Source: Bordetella genomosp. 12 (GTDB taxonomy: Bacteria; Pseudomonadota; Gammaproteobacteria; Burkholderiales; Burkholderiaceae_B). From it: a DNA stretch of 64,000 nt. Location: the NCBI RefSeq assembly GCF_002261355.1, contig NZ_NEVU01000001.1, forward strand, positions 310,001-374,000, written 5' to 3'. Under the pieces are notes generated by a model. It had not been told where the DNA came from. It searched no databases and worked only from the letters and a program-made list of their open reading frames with translations. Shown piece by piece: positions 1 to 9,712 of this stretch. Position 1 is the stretch's first letter. Each line of letters begins with the position of its first letter. The position numbers and the translations under genes were made by a program.

Positions 1-1
1 G

Positions 2-1099
2 CAGCAGCGGGTCGCCGTGCTGGCCCCGCGCATGCCGTTGCCGGCGGCAGAGCCGGACGTCTATCACCCGCGCGTCTATGCGATTTCGCCGGCCAGCCAG
101 CGCTTTCTGGCCGAGCTGGGTATCTGGGATTCCATGCCCGCCTCCCGCCTCACGCCCGTGACGGCCATGGAGATCCACGGCGATGCCGATGGCCGGGTGG
201 AACTCAACGCCTGGCAGGCCGCGCAGAATCAGCTCGCCTGGATCGTCGAGTCCGGCGAAATCGAACGCGTGCTCGTGCAGGCCACGCGCATGTTCGGCAT
301 TCCCTGGATCGAAGAACGCGCGGTGGCCTGGCATGACGGCGAGGTCGAGACCGAAACCGGCCAGCGTCTGAAGGCCGAGCTGTTCGTGGGTGCCGATGGC
401 GCCGCGTCGCCGCTGCGCGCCGCCGCCGGGCTCAAGCATGAGAGCAAATCCTATGGCGACATCGGGTTGGTCATGCACCTGGATGTCGAGCAGCCGCACC
501 TCGGCACCGCCTTCCAGTGGTTCCGTGATGACGGCGTGCTGGCCTTGCTGCCGCTGCCCGACACGCGCGAAGGCGCGCAGGTATCCATGGTGTGGTCCAT
601 GCGCGAGGCGCAGGCCCGGGTGTTGCTGGATATGCCGGCCGCCGAGCAGGCCGCCGAGCTCGAAAAACGCCTGTTCATGGCCAGCGAAGGCCGGCTGGGG
701 CGGTTGCGCGCGCGCAGCCCCTTGCATGGGTTCCCGTTGACCCTGGCGCGATCGCAGATGGTGGCTCCCGGCATCGCGCTGGCGGGCGACGCCGCTCACC
801 GGCTGCACCCCCTGGCGGGCCAGGGCCTGAACTTGGGGCTGGGCGACGTGGAGGCCCTGGCGCGTGTCGTGGCCACGCGCGAGCCTTATCGCGAAGCCGG
901 CGATCTGCGCGTGCTGCGCCGCTATCAGCGCGCCCGCGCCGAGCCGGTGCTGGCCATGCGGCTGGCCACCGACGGGCTGCATCGTCTGTTTGCCGCGCAC
1001 AACGCGCCGGCGGCTTTCGTGCGCAATGCCGGCATGCGGCTGGTCGATGCCCTGCCTTTTCTCAAGCGCCGTCTTATCGAGGACGCCTCGCGCAATTGA
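2..1099 (+). CDS. UbiH/UbiF/VisC-family FAD-dependent aromatic hydroxylase (5' end cut by window)
   Basis: Flavoprotein monooxygenase of the UbiH/COQ6 family, probably hydroxylating the ring of a ubiquinone precursor at the membrane. The frame is open from base 2 and reads QQRVAVLAPR, the end of the N-terminal Rossmann region, so the true start and the first GxGxxG motif lie upstream of the window. Visible family motifs are the DG motif FVGADGAASPLRAAAG (about residue 125 of the visible part) and the FAD-ribityl motif GDAAHRLHPLAGQGLNLGLGD (about residue 255). The family is well supported. Which ring position it hydroxylates cannot be told from sequence alone. A GC-rich 9-bp hairpin (1099-1119) lies directly after the stop, before dsbC. 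Confidence 0.85.
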   Translation, partial: QQRVAVLAPRMPLPAAEPDVYHPRVYAISPASQRFLAELGIWDSMPASRLTPVTAMEIHGDADGRVELNAWQAAQNQLAWIVESGEIERVLVQATRMFGIPWIEERAVAWHDGEVETETGQRLKAELFVGADGAASPLRAAAGLKHESKSYGDIGLVMHLDVEQPHLGTAFQWFRDDGVLALLPLPDTREGAQVSMVWSMREAQARVLLDMPAAEQAAELEKRLFMASEGRLGRLRARSPLHGFPLTLARSQMVAPGIALAGDAAHRLHPLAGQGLNLGLGDVEALARVVATREPYREAGDLRVLRRYQRARAEPVLAMRLATDGLHRLFAAHNAPAAFVRNAGMRLVDALPFLKRRLIEDASRN

Positions 1100-1138
1100 A
1101 TCGCGCCATCGGCGCGGTTCTGGTTTCAGGAGTGGATT

Positions 1139-1918
1139 ATGAAAGCACGCATCGCTTTTCTGCTGGTCGGCCTGTTGTGCGGCTTGGCGCAAGCCCAGGA
1201 TGGCAAATCGGTCTCGACCACGCAGCCCGCGGGCGCCAAGGACAAGGTCTATTCCACGGCGGCCGTGCAGCCGGCCGATCCGGCGGCCGATGCCGTCAAG
1301 AAGCGCTTCCAGGTGCGTTTCAATGAGATGGACATCACGGCCGTGCGGCGCACCCCCTATGGCCTGTTCGAGGTCCAGGTCGGCCCCGACATGATCTACA
1401 CCGACGAAGGGGTGACCTGGGTCATGGAAGGGCCGTTGATCGACGCGGCCACGCGGCGTGATGTCACGCGCGAAAACCAGGAAAAGCTCAGCGCCATCCA
1501 GTTTTCCGATCTGCCGCTCGATCTGGCCATCAAGCAGGTCAAGGGCAAGGGCACGCGCAAGATCGCCATCTTCGAGGATCCGAATTGCGGCTATTGCAAA
1601 CAGCTGCGTCACACCCTCAAGGATGTCGATGATGTGACGATCTACACCTTCCTCTACCCTATTCTTTCGCCCGATTCGACGACCAAGGTGCGCGACGTAT
1701 GGTGCGCCGCCGACAAGGGTAAAGCCTGGGACGACTGGATGATCGATGGCAAGCGGCCTGCCACCGCGCAGTGCGAAGCGCCTGTCGAGGCGATGCTGGC
1801 GCTGGGCCGCAAGCTCATGGTGCGGGGCACACCGACGATATTCTTTGAAAATGGCGCGCGCGCCAGCGGCGCGCTGCCCTTGGCGCAATTGCAGCAAAGG
1901 CTGGCCACGAGCCACTGA
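1139..1918 (+). CDS. dsbC: DsbC-type periplasmic thiol:disulfide isomerase
   Basis: Periplasmic disulfide-bond isomerase that shuffles wrong disulfides in exported proteins. The 259-residue product starts with a classic signal peptide (MKARIAFLLVGLLCGLAQAQ). An N-terminal dimerisation region follows (about 50-110), then a thioredoxin fold with the CGYC active site in FEDPNCGYCKQL, and the cis-Pro loop RGTPTIFF near the C-terminus. The start is supported by CAGGAG about 8 bases upstream. CGYC is the usual DsbC signature; DsbG is the main alternative. Confidence 0.9.
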   Translation: MKARIAFLLVGLLCGLAQAQDGKSVSTTQPAGAKDKVYSTAAVQPADPAADAVKKRFQVRFNEMDITAVRRTPYGLFEVQVGPDMIYTDEGVTWVMEGPLIDAATRRDVTRENQEKLSAIQFSDLPLDLAIKQVKGKGTRKIAIFEDPNCGYCKQLRHTLKDVDDVTIYTFLYPILSPDSTTKVRDVWCAADKGKAWDDWMIDGKRPATAQCEAPVEAMLALGRKLMVRGTPTIFFENGARASGALPLAQLQQRLATSH

Positions 1919-1944
1919 GTCAGACGCGGGAGAGGAGACAGAAC

Positions 1945-2898
1945 ATGAAAATCGCCGTACTGGACGATTACCACGAAGTGGCCTTGAGCTATGCCGACTG
2001 GAACGCGTTGGGCGCCGAGGTCACGGCGTTTCGCGATGCCCTGCCCGAGGGGCCGGCGCGCGCGCAGGTCCTGCAGCCTTTCGATGTCATCGTGGCCATG
2101 CGCGAGCGCACGGCCTTTCCGGCCGAGCTGATCGCCGCGCTGCCGAATCTGCGCTTGCTGGTCACCACGGGCTTGCGCAATAACGCCATCGACATGAAGG
2201 CCTGCTCGGAACGCGGCATTGTGGTGTGCGGGGCGCCAGGCAGTGCCGACGCCAATACCGCCACCGCCGAGCTGGCCTGGGCGCATTTGCTGGCGTTGTT
2301 CAAGCATCTGCCCCAGGAAGACGCCGCCATGCGGCGCGGCATGTGGCAGACGGGCATGCCGCAACCCTTGAGCGGCAAGCGGCTGGGGGTATTGGGTCTG
2401 GGCAAATTGGGCCAGGCCGTGGCCCGCGTGGGGCTTGCCTTCGGTATGGACGTGGTGGCTTGGAGCCCCAATCTGACCGAAGAGCGCGCCGCGCAGGCGG
2501 GCGTGAAGCGGCTGGACAAGAACGAGTTTTTCTCGACCTGCGACGCCATCAGCATCCATCTCATCCTGAGCGAGCGCACGCGCCATGTGGTCGATGATGC
2601 CGCGCTGTCGGCGATGAAGCCGTCGGCCTATCTGGTCAACACGTCGCGGGCCGGTCTGGTCGATCAGCAGGCGCTGTTCGATGCACTGCAGAAGCGCCGT
2701 ATCGGCGGCGCCGGCCTGGATGTCTTCCCGGTCGAACCGCTCTCGCCCACCGATGCGGTGCGCGATCTGGACAATGTGATCCTCACACCGCATCTGGGCT
2801 ATGTCAGCCAGTCCAACTTCGAGGCCTTCTACCGCAATGCCGTCAAGGCAGTGCGGGCCTGGATGGACGGCACCCCCATCCAGGTATTCAACGCTTGA
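1945..2898 (+). CDS. D-2-hydroxyacid dehydrogenase, NAD(P)-binding
   Basis: Cytoplasmic oxidoreductase of the D-isomer 2-hydroxyacid dehydrogenase family, interconverting a 2-oxoacid and a D-2-hydroxyacid. The 317-residue protein has the nucleotide-binding loop GVLGLGKLGQAVARVG (about 149), the catalytic Arg in NTSRAGLVD, the Glu in DVFPVEPL and the His in LTPHLGY, so the Arg-Glu-His set is complete. A GGAGAGGAG ribosome site lies just upstream of the ATG. It follows dsbC by 26 bases on the same strand. The substrate cannot be assigned; serA-like, glyoxylate-reductase-like and phosphite-dehydrogenase-like members share these motifs. Confidence 0.85.
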   Translation: MKIAVLDDYHEVALSYADWNALGAEVTAFRDALPEGPARAQVLQPFDVIVAMRERTAFPAELIAALPNLRLLVTTGLRNNAIDMKACSERGIVVCGAPGSADANTATAELAWAHLLALFKHLPQEDAAMRRGMWQTGMPQPLSGKRLGVLGLGKLGQAVARVGLAFGMDVVAWSPNLTEERAAQAGVKRLDKNEFFSTCDAISIHLILSERTRHVVDDAALSAMKPSAYLVNTSRAGLVDQQALFDALQKRRIGGAGLDVFPVEPLSPTDAVRDLDNVILTPHLGYVSQSNFEAFYRNAVKAVRAWMDGTPIQVFNA

Positions 2899-2914
2899 GG
2901 CGGATCGTCCGGGC

Positions 2915-3865
2915 TCAGGCCTGACGGCTGAAGACGATTTTCTGTTCGGCCAGGCCCGCCGTTTCGTCGGCGGGCGCGCCACAGGCCTGGTCGTCGTCTT
3001 CGTCGGGTTGGTCGAAGGCGATGTCGCCGCCAGCATCCGGCACGCCGGTGGGTTTGAGGCCGGCAAAATCGAACAGATCACGATCCATCAGATGCGACGG
3101 CACCACGCGTGACAGCGCATTGAAGACATTCCAGGAGCGCCCGGGAAACTTCCGGTCCCATTCCTGCACCATGCGCGAGACTTCCTTGCGCTTGAGGTTT
3201 TCCTGCGAGCCGCACAGGTTGCAGGGGATGATGGGGAACTGCTTGAGCTGGGCATAGGCGATGAGGTCGCTTTCCGGGACATAGGCCAGCGGGCGGATGA
3301 CGGTGTGCCGGCCGTCATCGGAAACCAGCTTGGGCGGCATGCCCTTGAGCTTGCCGCCGTAGAACAGATTCAGAAAGAGTGTGCCCAGGATGTCGTCGCG
3401 ATGATGGCCCAGGGCGATCTTGGTCGCGCCCAGCTCGTCGGCCACGCGGTACAGAATGCCGCGGCGCAGGCGCGAACAGAGCGAACACATGGTCTTGCCC
3501 TCGGGCACCACGCGGGTGACGATGGAATACGTGTCCTGGGTCTCGATATGGAACGGCACGCCCAGCGCGGTCAGGTAGTTGGGCAGAATCTCGGGCGGAA
3601 AGCCCGGTTGTTTCTGGTCCAGGTTGACGGCAATCAGTTCGAAGCGGAAGGGCGCGCGCTGTTGCAGCGCCATGAGGATGTCCAGCATGGCATAGGAATC
3701 CTTGCCGCCGGACAGGCAGACCATGACCCGGTCGCCCTCTTCGATCATGTTGTAGTCTGACAGCGCGCGTGTCGTCTCGCGCGCCAGACGCTTGCTCAGC
3801 TTATTGCCTTCATGCCGGGCCTTCTCTTCGGCCGGGCTGCGGAATTCGGTATCGGTGGCGCTCAT
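2915..3865 (-). CDS. ttcA: tRNA 2-thiocytidine(32) synthetase TtcA
   Basis: ATP-dependent enzyme that thiolates cytidine-32 in the anticodon loop of some tRNAs, using an Fe-S cluster. The 316-residue sequence has the PP-loop SGGKDS (about residue 53) and the two CxxC pairs typical of Ttc[11 protein letters not shown] and CNLCGSQ. The C-terminal ~40 residues are acidic and Ala-rich and look family-variable. It is transcribed toward the dehydrogenase gene (convergent) and lies just downstream of folB with 3 bases between them, so the two are probably cotranscribed. Confidence 0.93.
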   Translation of the reverse strand: MSATDTEFRSPAEEKARHEGNKLSKRLARETTRALSDYNMIEEGDRVMVCLSGGKDSYAMLDILMALQQRAPFRFELIAVNLDQKQPGFPPEILPNYLTALGVPFHIETQDTYSIVTRVVPEGKTMCSLCSRLRRGILYRVADELGATKIALGHHRDDILGTLFLNLFYGGKLKGMPPKLVSDDGRHTVIRPLAYVPESDLIAYAQLKQFPIIPCNLCGSQENLKRKEVSRMVQEWDRKFPGRSWNVFNALSRVVPSHLMDRDLFDFAGLKPTGVPDAGGDIAFDQPDEDDDQACGAPADETAGLAEQKIVFSRQA

Positions 3866-3868
3866 GGT

Positions 3869-4228
3869 TTAACGGCTGATCTGGATTTCCACGCCCACTG
3901 CGTTGCAGTCCGAAAAGGCCATGGGCTTGCTGATGCGCAGGCGCAAGGCCCGGACTTCCGCGAACTCGGCCAGCAGCCGGGCGGCGACCTGTTCGGACAG
4001 CGTTTCGATTAGGTTGACGTGAGCCTGGGTGCATTCCTGCACGATGGCTTCGCGCAGGCTGCGGTAGTCCAGCACGCTCTGGATGTCGTGGTCGTCCACA
4101 TTGCGCGTGATGTCGATATCGAACTCGGCATCGATGTGCAGCGGCTGGGTGGCGCGGCGTTCGTGTTCGAGGATGCCGATGCGGGCGTCCAGGGCGAGGC
4201 CCGAAATGAAAATACGGCGAGTGGGCAT
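3869..4228 (-). CDS. folB: Dihydroneopterin aldolase
   Basis: Folate-pathway enzyme that cleaves 7,8-dihydroneopterin to 6-hydroxymethyl-dihydropterin and glycolaldehyde. It has 119 residues, the normal length for FolB, beginning IFISGLALDARIGILEHERRATQPLHID, with the family core DYRSLREAIVQE and LIETLSEQVAARLL. The C-terminal KPMAFSDCNAVGVEI region is also typical. It sits upstream of ttcA on the same strand and divergent from the flavoprotein gene. Confidence 0.93.
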   Translation of the reverse strand: MPTRRIFISGLALDARIGILEHERRATQPLHIDAEFDIDITRNVDDHDIQSVLDYRSLREAIVQECTQAHVNLIETLSEQVAARLLAEFAEVRALRLRISKPMAFSDCNAVGVEIQISR

Positions 4229-4335
4229 AATGAACTCTAGGCGGGGAGAAGCTGAATTGTAAGTCGGTGAGGCGGTTTGCGCGGTCTGACTACAATTCGG
4301 ACAGCGCGCCCGTGGGCGGCGCGAAAGAGGGATAT

Positions 4336-5223
4336 ATGCAGCAGTTTTACGATGCGGTCATCGTGGGGGCGGGGCCGGCGGGCGCGTCCTGCGCGGTCTG
4401 GCTGGCCCGGCTGGGCCTGTCGCCGGTGCTGGTCGAGGCCGGCCCGCGTGCCGGCGGGCTGACGGCGGACAACCCCTTTGCCGATGACTGGATCGTGGCG
4501 GTAGCCGGGCTGACCGGCCAGCAGATCGCGGGACAGATCGCCGAGAGTCTGGAGCAGGCCGGGGTGCCGCTGCGGCTGGGTGCCGCGGCGCGCTCGGTGC
4601 GGCCCTGCAAAGGAGGCATCGTCTTGAGCCTGGCGGATCCGGCGCAGTCATTGCACGGGCGTTGTCTGGTCATCGCCAGCGGCGTGCGCGCGCGCGGGTT
4701 GCCGGGTCATCCGCCAGGCGTGAGCTGGCCGGGCGTGCTGATCGGCCCGGGCTCGCCCATCGTGGCCCAGGATTACTCGGGCCTGTCGGTCGCCGTGCTG
4801 GGGGGCGGCGATAATGCCTTCGAGAATTTCGTCTATGTACGCAATCGCGGCGCGCGCCAGGTGCATCTGTATGCGCGCAGCGTGCGGGCGCAGCAGCAGT
4901 GGGTGCAGCGCGCCGGCAGCGCGGGCGTGAGCGTGGGCGCCTATGAGGTGGATCCCGCCGCGCGCCGCGTCAACGGGCAGCGCTATGACCTCATCCTGGT
5001 GTTCTATGGCTGGGAGCCGCAGGCCGACTTCGCCGACGGGCTGAATCTGGCCCGCGATGCGCGCGGCTATATCCAGACCGAGACGGCCACCGCGCGCACC
5101 AGCCTGCCGGATGTCTACGCGATTGGCGAGGTCGCCAATCGCGCCCACCCCTGCGTGGTGACCGCCATGGCCGATGGCGTCGTGGCCGCCAAGGACATCC
5201 AGCGGCGCTGGGAGCGCGCTTAA
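4336..5223 (+). CDS. NAD(P)/FAD-dependent oxidoreductase, thioredoxin-reductase fold
   Basis: A 295-residue flavoprotein with two Rossmann nucleotide-binding folds: the FAD motif VIVGAGPAGASCAVWL at the N-terminus and the NAD(P) motif VAVLGGGDNAFENF about residue 155. The C-terminal FAD contact appears in DVYAIGEVANRAHPCVVTAMADG. The fold matches thioredoxin reductase and ferredoxin-NADP reductase type 2, but I see no redox CxxC pair, so it is unlikely to reduce thioredoxin. The ATG at 4336 was preferred over an in-frame upstream start because AAAGAGG lies 5-11 bases before it and the FAD motif follows at once. The electron acceptor is unknown. Confidence 0.8.
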   Translation: MQQFYDAVIVGAGPAGASCAVWLARLGLSPVLVEAGPRAGGLTADNPFADDWIVAVAGLTGQQIAGQIAESLEQAGVPLRLGAAARSVRPCKGGIVLSLADPAQSLHGRCLVIASGVRARGLPGHPPGVSWPGVLIGPGSPIVAQDYSGLSVAVLGGGDNAFENFVYVRNRGARQVHLYARSVRAQQQWVQRAGSAGVSVGAYEVDPAARRVNGQRYDLILVFYGWEPQADFADGLNLARDARGYIQTETATARTSLPDVYAIGEVANRAHPCVVTAMADGVVAAKDIQRRWERA

Positions 5224-5233
5224 GCGAGCGGCG

Positions 5234-6994
5234 TCAGGCCGTGTCGCTTAGCACGCAGTCCAGGGCCTCGGGGGCGGCCAGCCGCAGCCGGTAAGCGCGC
5301 AGTTCGTCGCGCCGGAAAACGTGTACCAGCACGCGGTCGCCCGGGCGGTACTGCGACAGCAGCACATCCAGGCCCGCGGGCGCTTCGACCTTCAGTCCAT
5401 CGATGGCCACCAGCACGTCGCCGGCCGACAGGCCGGCCCGATGCGCCGCACCGCCTTCGAACACCGTGGCCAGCACCAGGCTGTCGGCCTGCTTGCGCGT
5501 GCGCACATCCATGCTGGGAATGGGGCTGGCGGTTTTCCAGCGCACCTCTACGCCGTGCGGCGCCAGCAACTCCGTCAGCGGCACGTCGGCGCGCCCATAG
5601 GCATAGCGCTGAATGAAGCGGCGCGCATCCACACCGGTGGCTTCGCGCACCAGGGCCGGGAATTCCGTTTCGCCCAGGCCTTGCGGCCGGCCTTGGTAGA
5701 AATCGCGGCCATAGCGCTGCCACAGCAGCCGCATGACGTCATCCAGACTGCGCTGGCCCTGACTGTCGCGGCGGATGAGCAGATCCAGACCCAGCGCGAC
5801 CAGCGACCCCTTGGTGTAGTAGCTCACCAGGGCATTGGGCGAGTTCTCGTCCTGCTTGTAGTAGCGCGTCCAGGCGTCGAACGAGCTCTCGGCCACCGAC
5901 TGCTTGTGCCGGCCAGGGCTGCGCATCACGCCGGTGATGGCCTTGCTCAGCAGGCGCAGGTAGTCGGCGCGGCCGATGACTTCGGCGCGCAGCAGCAGCA
6001 GGTCGTCGTAATAAGAGGTGAAGCCTTCGAAGATCCACAGTAGCCGGGTCAGGTCGGGCTGTTGCAGGCCGTAGGGGGCGAAGGCTGCCGGTTTGATACG
6101 TTTGACGTTCCAGGTGTGGAAGTATTCGTGGCTCACCAGCCCCAGAAAACTGCGGTAGCCCTCGCCCTGCCCTTGCTGGCCCAGCACGGGCAGATCCTTG
6201 CGCGCGGTCATGAGCGCGGTGCTGGCGCGGTGCTCCAGGCCACCGTAGCCGTCACCCGTGACCATGGTCATGAAGACATAGCGGTCGGCGCTGTCCAGAA
6301 ACGGCGCGCGCCGGGTGCGCGGCTCGAAGAAGGCGATCTGCGTTTCACAGATTTTTTGCACATCGCGTGCGATGCGCGCCAGGTCCAGGTGCGGCGCCAC
6401 GCCGGTAAACACCAGCTCGTGCTCGGCGCCATGGGCGGTGAAGCGGGCCACTTGCGGCGTGCCCATTTCGACTGGATGGTCGATCAGGGCGTCGTAGTCG
6501 GGGGCCTGATAGCGGCCAAAACCATGGCGGCGCGCGCCGGCTTGCGGCAGGCTCGTGTAGACCTTCCAGCCCTCGATGCCGGGAGGCGGAGCGAGGTCCA
6601 GCTGACAGGGCTGATCATCCTGGCCATGCACGCGCAGAAAGACGCTGGTGCCGTTGAAAAAACCGTGGCTTTCGTCCAGGTGCGCGCCGCGCACGGACAG
6701 GTCCCAGGCGTAAACCGTGTAGTCGATCACTACCGGCCCGGCGCAGGGCGCCAGTTGCCAGGTATGGTTGTCCGTCTTCTCGACCGCCACGGGGCGATTG
6801 CCCGCCCGCGCGGAGAGCGTTTCGATCTGGCGCGAAAAATCGCGGATCAGGTAGCTGCCCGGGATCCAGGCCGGCAGCGACAGCCGCTGGCCCTGGGGGT
6901 CGGGCTGTTGCACCGTTAGGGTTATCCGGTAGCGATGGCCGGCCGGGTCATGGGGCTCAAGGCGGTAAATTACGGGTGCGTCGTTCATCCGCAT
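5234..6994 (-). CDS. M61 (glycyl aminopeptidase) family metallopeptidase with PDZ domain
   Basis: A 586-residue zinc peptidase of family M61. An N-terminal beta-rich domain (about 1-170) is followed by the catalytic domain with the zinc motif [11 protein letters not shown] (about residue 290) and the downstream Glu in [14 protein letters not shown]-terminal PDZ domain (about 490-570) contains [21 protein letters not shown] see no signal peptide. GAGAAG lies upstream of the chosen ATG; a second ATG two codons later is possible. The family is known for cleaving peptides with N-terminal Gly or Ala; the natural substrate here is unknown. It is convergent with the flavoprotein gene. Confidence 0.87.
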   Translation of the reverse strand: MRMNDAPVIYRLEPHDPAGHRYRITLTVQQPDPQGQRLSLPAWIPGSYLIRDFSRQIETLSARAGNRPVAVEKTDNHTWQLAPCAGPVVIDYTVYAWDLSVRGAHLDESHGFFNGTSVFLRVHGQDDQPCQLDLAPPPGIEGWKVYTSLPQAGARRHGFGRYQAPDYDALIDHPVEMGTPQVARFTAHGAEHELVFTGVAPHLDLARIARDVQKICETQIAFFEPRTRRAPFLDSADRYVFMTMVTGDGYGGLEHRASTALMTARKDLPVLGQQGQGEGYRSFLGLVSHEYFHTWNVKRIKPAAFAPYGLQQPDLTRLLWIFEGFTSYYDDLLLLRAEVIGRADYLRLLSKAITGVMRSPGRHKQSVAESSFDAWTRYYKQDENSPNALVSYYTKGSLVALGLDLLIRRDSQGQRSLDDVMRLLWQRYGRDFYQGRPQGLGETEFPALVREATGVDARRFIQRYAYGRADVPLTELLAPHGVEVRWKTASPIPSMDVRTRKQADSLVLATVFEGGAAHRAGLSAGDVLVAIDGLKVEAPAGLDVLLSQYRPGDRVLVHVFRRDELRAYRLRLAAPEALDCVLSDTA

Positions 6995-7029
6995 ATCTTA
7001 CTTCTCATATTCTTCGCAGGAGACATTCC

Positions 7030-7806
7030 ATGAGCGAGTCGTTTGTACTGGTCGAAACCCGTGGCCGAGTGGGTCTGTTGACCTTGAACCGTCCCAAGGC
7101 CCTCAATGCCCTGAACGACCAGCTCATGGATGAGCTCGGCGCGGCCTTGCTGGCGTTCGAGGCCGATGCCGGCATCGGCGCGATTGTGATCACCGGCAGC
7201 GAGAAAGCCTTCGCCGCCGGCGCCGATATCGGCGCCATGAAAGACTGGTCATATATGGATGTCTACGGTAGCGAATACATCACGCGCAACTGGGAGACGC
7301 TCAAGCGCGTGCGCAAGCCCGTGATCGCGGCCGTGGCCGGCTATGCCCTGGGTGGCGGCTGCGAACTGGCCATGATGTGCGACATCGTGATTGCCGCCGA
7401 TACGGCGCGCTTTGGCCAGCCCGAAATCAAATTGGGCGTGATTCCCGGCGCGGGCGGAACGCAACGCCTGACGCGCGCGGTGGGCAAGTCCAAGGCCATG
7501 GATCTGGTGCTCACGGCCCGCATGATGAACGCCGACGAAGCCGAGCGCAGCGGGCTGGTCTCGCGCGTGGTGGCCGCCGACAAACTGCTCGACGAAGCGC
7601 TGGATGCGGCGACCATCATCGCCTCGATGTCCTTGCCTTCGGTCATGATGGCCAAGGAGTGCGTCAATCGCGCCTTCGAGGTCTCGCTCAACGAGGGCCT
7701 GCTGTTCGAGCGCCGCGTATTCCATTCGCTGTTTGCCACCGATGACCAGAAAGAAGGCATGGCTGCCTTTACCGAGAAGCGCAAACCCGACTTCAAGCAC
7801 CGCTGA
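7030..7806 (+). CDS. Enoyl-CoA hydratase (crotonase), both catalytic Glu present
   Basis: Short-chain enoyl-CoA hydratase, adding water across 2-trans-enoyl-CoA in beta-oxidation. The 258-residue sequence has the oxyanion-hole loop AAGADIGAM, the first catalytic Glu in [13 protein letters not shown] (Glu112) and the second in [13 protein letters not shown] (Glu132). Both equivalents of crotonase Glu144/Glu164 are therefore retained. The ATG at 7030 is chosen because AGGAGA lies 8-13 bases upstream; an in-frame ATG at 6976 would add 18 non-homologous residues. It is a single-gene unit, ended by the terminator at 7854-7887. Confidence 0.92.
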   Translation: MSESFVLVETRGRVGLLTLNRPKALNALNDQLMDELGAALLAFEADAGIGAIVITGSEKAFAAGADIGAMKDWSYMDVYGSEYITRNWETLKRVRKPVIAAVAGYALGGGCELAMMCDIVIAADTARFGQPEIKLGVIPGAGGTQRLTRAVGKSKAMDLVLTARMMNADEAERSGLVSRVVAADKLLDEALDAATIIASMSLPSVMMAKECVNRAFEVSLNEGLLFERRVFHSLFATDDQKEGMAAFTEKRKPDFKHR

Positions 7807-7853
7807 GCCCCTTGGCCGGTTACTTGTCGTAGTGTCTGGTTGCCAGGCGCCTG

Positions 7854-7887
7854 AACCGCCCGCCCGCATTCGCCGGCGGGCGGTTTG
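7854..7887 (+). terminator. Rho-independent-type terminator after the enoyl-CoA hydratase gene
   Basis: A perfect 11-bp inverted repeat (AACCGCCCGCC with GGCGGGCGGTT) with a 10-base loop, ending in a short T run (TTTG). It lies 47 bases after the stop codon. Confidence 0.7.
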
Positions 7888-8076
7888 TCTATGAAAAAGG
7901 CGTGCGGCCTGGGCCTTGGCAGCCTGCGCGGCGGCGCTGCTCATGTTGCCCGTTGAAACCTTTGCATTGCACTCTGTTGCAGGTCAGAAGCCTATGCTGG
8001 GTGGACTCAGTCGCGCCGGCTGATGCCTGCGGGATGTCGGCGGCGCGTCCGTCCAACGAGAAACAAGGAGCCTCAT

Positions 8077-9570
8077 ATGCAAACACCGGCAAACCGCAAG
8101 TTGCGTTGGCAAGCGGCCTTGGTGGCCAGCGTGCTGGGAGTGGCCGCGCTGGGCAGCGCCCAGGCACAGGACCGCTCGCCGACGCCGACACTGCGTCTGG
8201 TGTCCGAGACGCCTTATCCGGCTTCCTCCAGCGGCGTGCGCCTGGCGCCGCTGTCCGCGCAGGAGCTGCGCGATCTGGCGGTCGACGCCTATGTCTATGC
8301 CTATCCGATGGTGCTGATGGAGGTCACGCGCCGCCAGACCACCAATGTGCAATCGCCGGTGGGCGGGCGCGCGCCCATGAACCAGTTCGGGCACCGGACC
8401 GCCGCGCCCGACGCACGCACGGCCGATATGGCCTGGCCCAGCACCGACACGCTGTATTCCAGCCTTTGGTATGACGTCTCGCGCGAGCCGCTGATCGTGC
8501 AGGTGCCTGATGCCGGCGAGCGCTTCGTGATGCTGAATCTGCTCGACATGTGGACCGACAGCTTCGCCACGCGCGGTACGCGGGCCAATGGCCGCGGACC
8601 CCAGACCTTCGCCATCGTGGGCCCGAGCTGGCAGGGCACGCTGCCGGCCGGCGTGGATCTGGTGCGCAGTCCGACCGCAACGGGCTGGCTGATCGGCCGC
8701 GTGCAGGCGGGCGGCCCGAACGATGCCCAGGCCTTGAGTCAGTTCCAGGCCGGTTTGTCGGCCACCCCCATGAATCAGTACGGCCATGGCTACGGCTTTG
8801 CCGCCAGCGGCCCGGTCAACACGACCTGGAACACCCAGGGCACACCGGCCGAACAGGTGGCCAATATGGATGCCGCCACCTTCTTCACGCTCTTTTCCGA
8901 GCTGGTGCGCAACAACCCGCCGCATGCCAACGATTACCCCATGCTCGACCGCCTGCGCCGCATCGGCATCGGCGACCGCCCGCTGGTCTTTGGCCAACTG
9001 GAGCCGGCGGTGCAGCAGGCGCTGAACGAGGCGCAGCCCCTGGCCGGCCGCCGTATCGCCGACGGCATCTCGCGGCTGAGCACGCCGGCCAACAACTGGA
9101 ACACCGTGCTCTCGGGCATCGGCACCTATGGCACGGACTATCTGCGCCGTGCTTCGGTGGCCTATGCGGGGCTGGGCGCGAGTCCGCCGGAAGAGGTCAT
9201 CTATCCGGTCACCGGCGCGGACAACAAGGGCCGGCCCCTGGAGAGCGGACGCGACTATGTTCTGCACTTCGACAAGGGGCAGTTGCCGCCGGTCGACGGC
9301 TTCTGGTCGATCAACCTCTACGACGCGCACCAGGGTTTTGCCGAGAATGCCGCCAACCGTTACACCCTGCGCAGCTCCGATCCGCTCAAGTACAACAGTG
9401 ACGGGTCGCTGGATATCTACATCCGGCGCGACCATCCGGGTGCGTCGCGCGAAGCCAACTGGCTGCCCGCGCCGCGCGAGGGTAATTTCCTGGTCAATCT
9501 GCGTCTGTATGCGCCGCACAACATCGCGCTGGACGGCCAATGGGCCCCGCCGCCCATCGTCCGCGATTGA
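8077..9570 (+). CDS. Exported DUF1254/DUF1214 domain protein
   Basis: A 497-residue protein with an N-terminal signal peptide (WQAALVASVLGVAALGSAQA, cleavage before QDR) and then a DUF1254 region (about 60-190: YAYPMVLMEVTRRQTTN, MAWPSTDTLYSSLWYDVSREP). A C-terminal DUF1214 region follows (about 370-490: GFWSINLYDAHQGF, SDGSLDIYIRRDHPG). The start at 8077 has an AAGGAG ribosome site; the longer frame from 8023 would put charged residues before the signal. Proteins with this pair of domains are common in proteobacteria and their biochemical role is unknown. It stands alone, with a strong terminator behind it. Confidence 0.82.
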   Translation: MQTPANRKLRWQAALVASVLGVAALGSAQAQDRSPTPTLRLVSETPYPASSSGVRLAPLSAQELRDLAVDAYVYAYPMVLMEVTRRQTTNVQSPVGGRAPMNQFGHRTAAPDARTADMAWPSTDTLYSSLWYDVSREPLIVQVPDAGERFVMLNLLDMWTDSFATRGTRANGRGPQTFAIVGPSWQGTLPAGVDLVRSPTATGWLIGRVQAGGPNDAQALSQFQAGLSATPMNQYGHGYGFAASGPVNTTWNTQGTPAEQVANMDAATFFTLFSELVRNNPPHANDYPMLDRLRRIGIGDRPLVFGQLEPAVQQALNEAQPLAGRRIADGISRLSTPANNWNTVLSGIGTYGTDYLRRASVAYAGLGASPPEEVIYPVTGADNKGRPLESGRDYVLHFDKGQLPPVDGFWSINLYDAHQGFAENAANRYTLRSSDPLKYNSDGSLDIYIRRDHPGASREANWLPAPREGNFLVNLRLYAPHNIALDGQWAPPPIVRD

Positions 9571-9603
9571 AAAACCGGCTTTTCGCACTGATTTCCGTGT
9601 TTT

Positions 9604-9630
9604 TCCCCCCGTTGTCGGGGGGATTTTTTT
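9604..9630 (+). terminator. Rho-independent terminator ahead of the atp operon
   Basis: The stem TCCCCCCG / CGGGGGGA with a TTGT loop is followed by seven T residues. It closes the DUF1254 gene and separates it from the ATP synthase operon. Confidence 0.85.
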
Positions 9631-9682
9631 GCCGGACTTGAAAAGGGACGGGGCACCCCCATCTGGTGGCCCGTTTTCTCAT

Positions 9683-9712
9683 TTGTCTGCCGAATTGCTT
9701 TCAAGCTATACT
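9683..9712 (+). promoter_or_regulatory. Candidate sigma-70 promoter of the atp operon
   Basis: A -35-like TTGTCT (9683-9688) and a -10-like TATACT (9707-9712) are separated by 18 bases. Transcription would start near 9719 and give a leader of about 290 bases before atpI. A weaker alternative is TTGACG (9721-9726) with TAGCTT (9743-9748). Called by eye only. Confidence 0.45.

Noticed and set aside
1099-1119. Hairpin between the UbiH-type gene and dsbC as a terminator
   Set aside because: The stem is good (CGCGCC/GGCGCG plus flanking pairs), but the following bases are not a T run. It may only be an intercistronic hairpin.
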